Shown: in pieces, positions 5,671 to 5,713 of the stretch
How the letters are laid out: every line of letters starts with the position of its first letter
Position numbering within the stretch: the first letter of the stretch is position 1
Assembly: GCA_002395085.1 (NCBI GenBank)
Contig: DGVV01000009.1
Span: 1-5,713 of the forward strand
Source: Ruminococcus sp. UBA4275
GTDB taxonomy: Bacteria; Bacillota; Clostridia; Oscillospirales; Ruminococcaceae
Length of the DNA: 5,713 bases
Direction: 5' to 3'
Position numbers and translations under genes: made by a program
Notes under the pieces: generated by a model
Database searches by the model: none
What the model was told of the DNA's origin: nothing
Seen by the model: the letters and a program-made list of their open reading frames with translations, nothing else

Positions 5671-5690
5671 GGGCGGGGATTGACCCGCCC
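5671..5690. repeat. 7-bp GC hairpin upstream of maf
   Basis: GGGCGGG (5671-5677) pairs perfectly with CCCGCCC (5684-5690) around a 6-base loop. It lies 10 bases upstream of the maf ribosome binding site. On neither strand does a run of T follow, so a full terminator is not supported. It may be an intercistronic hairpin or a partial terminator of the upstream gene. Confidence 0.5.
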
Positions 5691-5713
5691 TCAGGCTGTA
5701 GATAAAGTGTCTC

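Noticed and set aside
5651..5713. C-terminus of an upstream minus-strand gene
   Set aside because: Two frames could supply an end: one stops at the TGA just before the hairpin at 5671-5690, the other overlaps the maf ATG. A third frame stays open into maf. With only 63 bases there is no way to choose, so no partial gene is reported.

Overview
The window looks like chromosomal housekeeping DNA from a Gram-positive anaerobe, most likely a member of Clostridia (Oscillospirales/Ruminococcaceae-like, moderate GC). The reasons are a tRNA-sensing T-box leader in front of aspS, AGGAGG-type ribosome binding sites, textbook TTGACA/TATAAT-like promoters, and a rubrerythrin gene typical of anaerobes. The assignment to order level is inference. 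No mobile element, CRISPR array, tRNA or rRNA is visible.

Layout. Four of the five full-length genes are on the minus strand. From the right edge, reading leftward: maf (nucleotide pyrophosphatase), then a 302-base gap holding a consensus promoter, a strongly initiated 30-codon leader ORF and a large inverted-repeat structure, then prfB (peptide release factor 2), then a small membrane-anchored protein of unknown function that is probably co-transcribed with prfB. A bidirectional hairpin terminator separates this unit from the plus-strand rubrerythrin gene, which has its own promoter. Rubrerythrin is divergent from aspS. The aspS transcript starts about 355 bases upstream of its start codon and runs through a T-box leader whose antiterminator and terminator can be drawn base by base. 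aspS ends at another hairpin near the left edge.

The genes are mainly translation functions: aspS charges tRNA-Asp (possibly also tRNA-Asn, judging by His31) and is controlled by uncharged tRNA; prfB terminates translation at UGA/UAA. Rubrerythrin is peroxide defence and Maf is nucleotide-pool or division-linked housekeeping.

The most unusual region is the prfB leader. This RF2 gene has no in-frame UGA and therefore lacks the classical autoregulatory frameshift. Its leader instead carries a short ORF with an eight-base perfect Shine-Dalgarno sequence that ends in UGA followed by C, the same poor termination context used in the classical prfB site. Its second half, stop included, folds into four nested helices with the DNA behind it. 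A leader ORF that senses RF2 activity is a testable hypothesis; it is not shown by the sequence alone.
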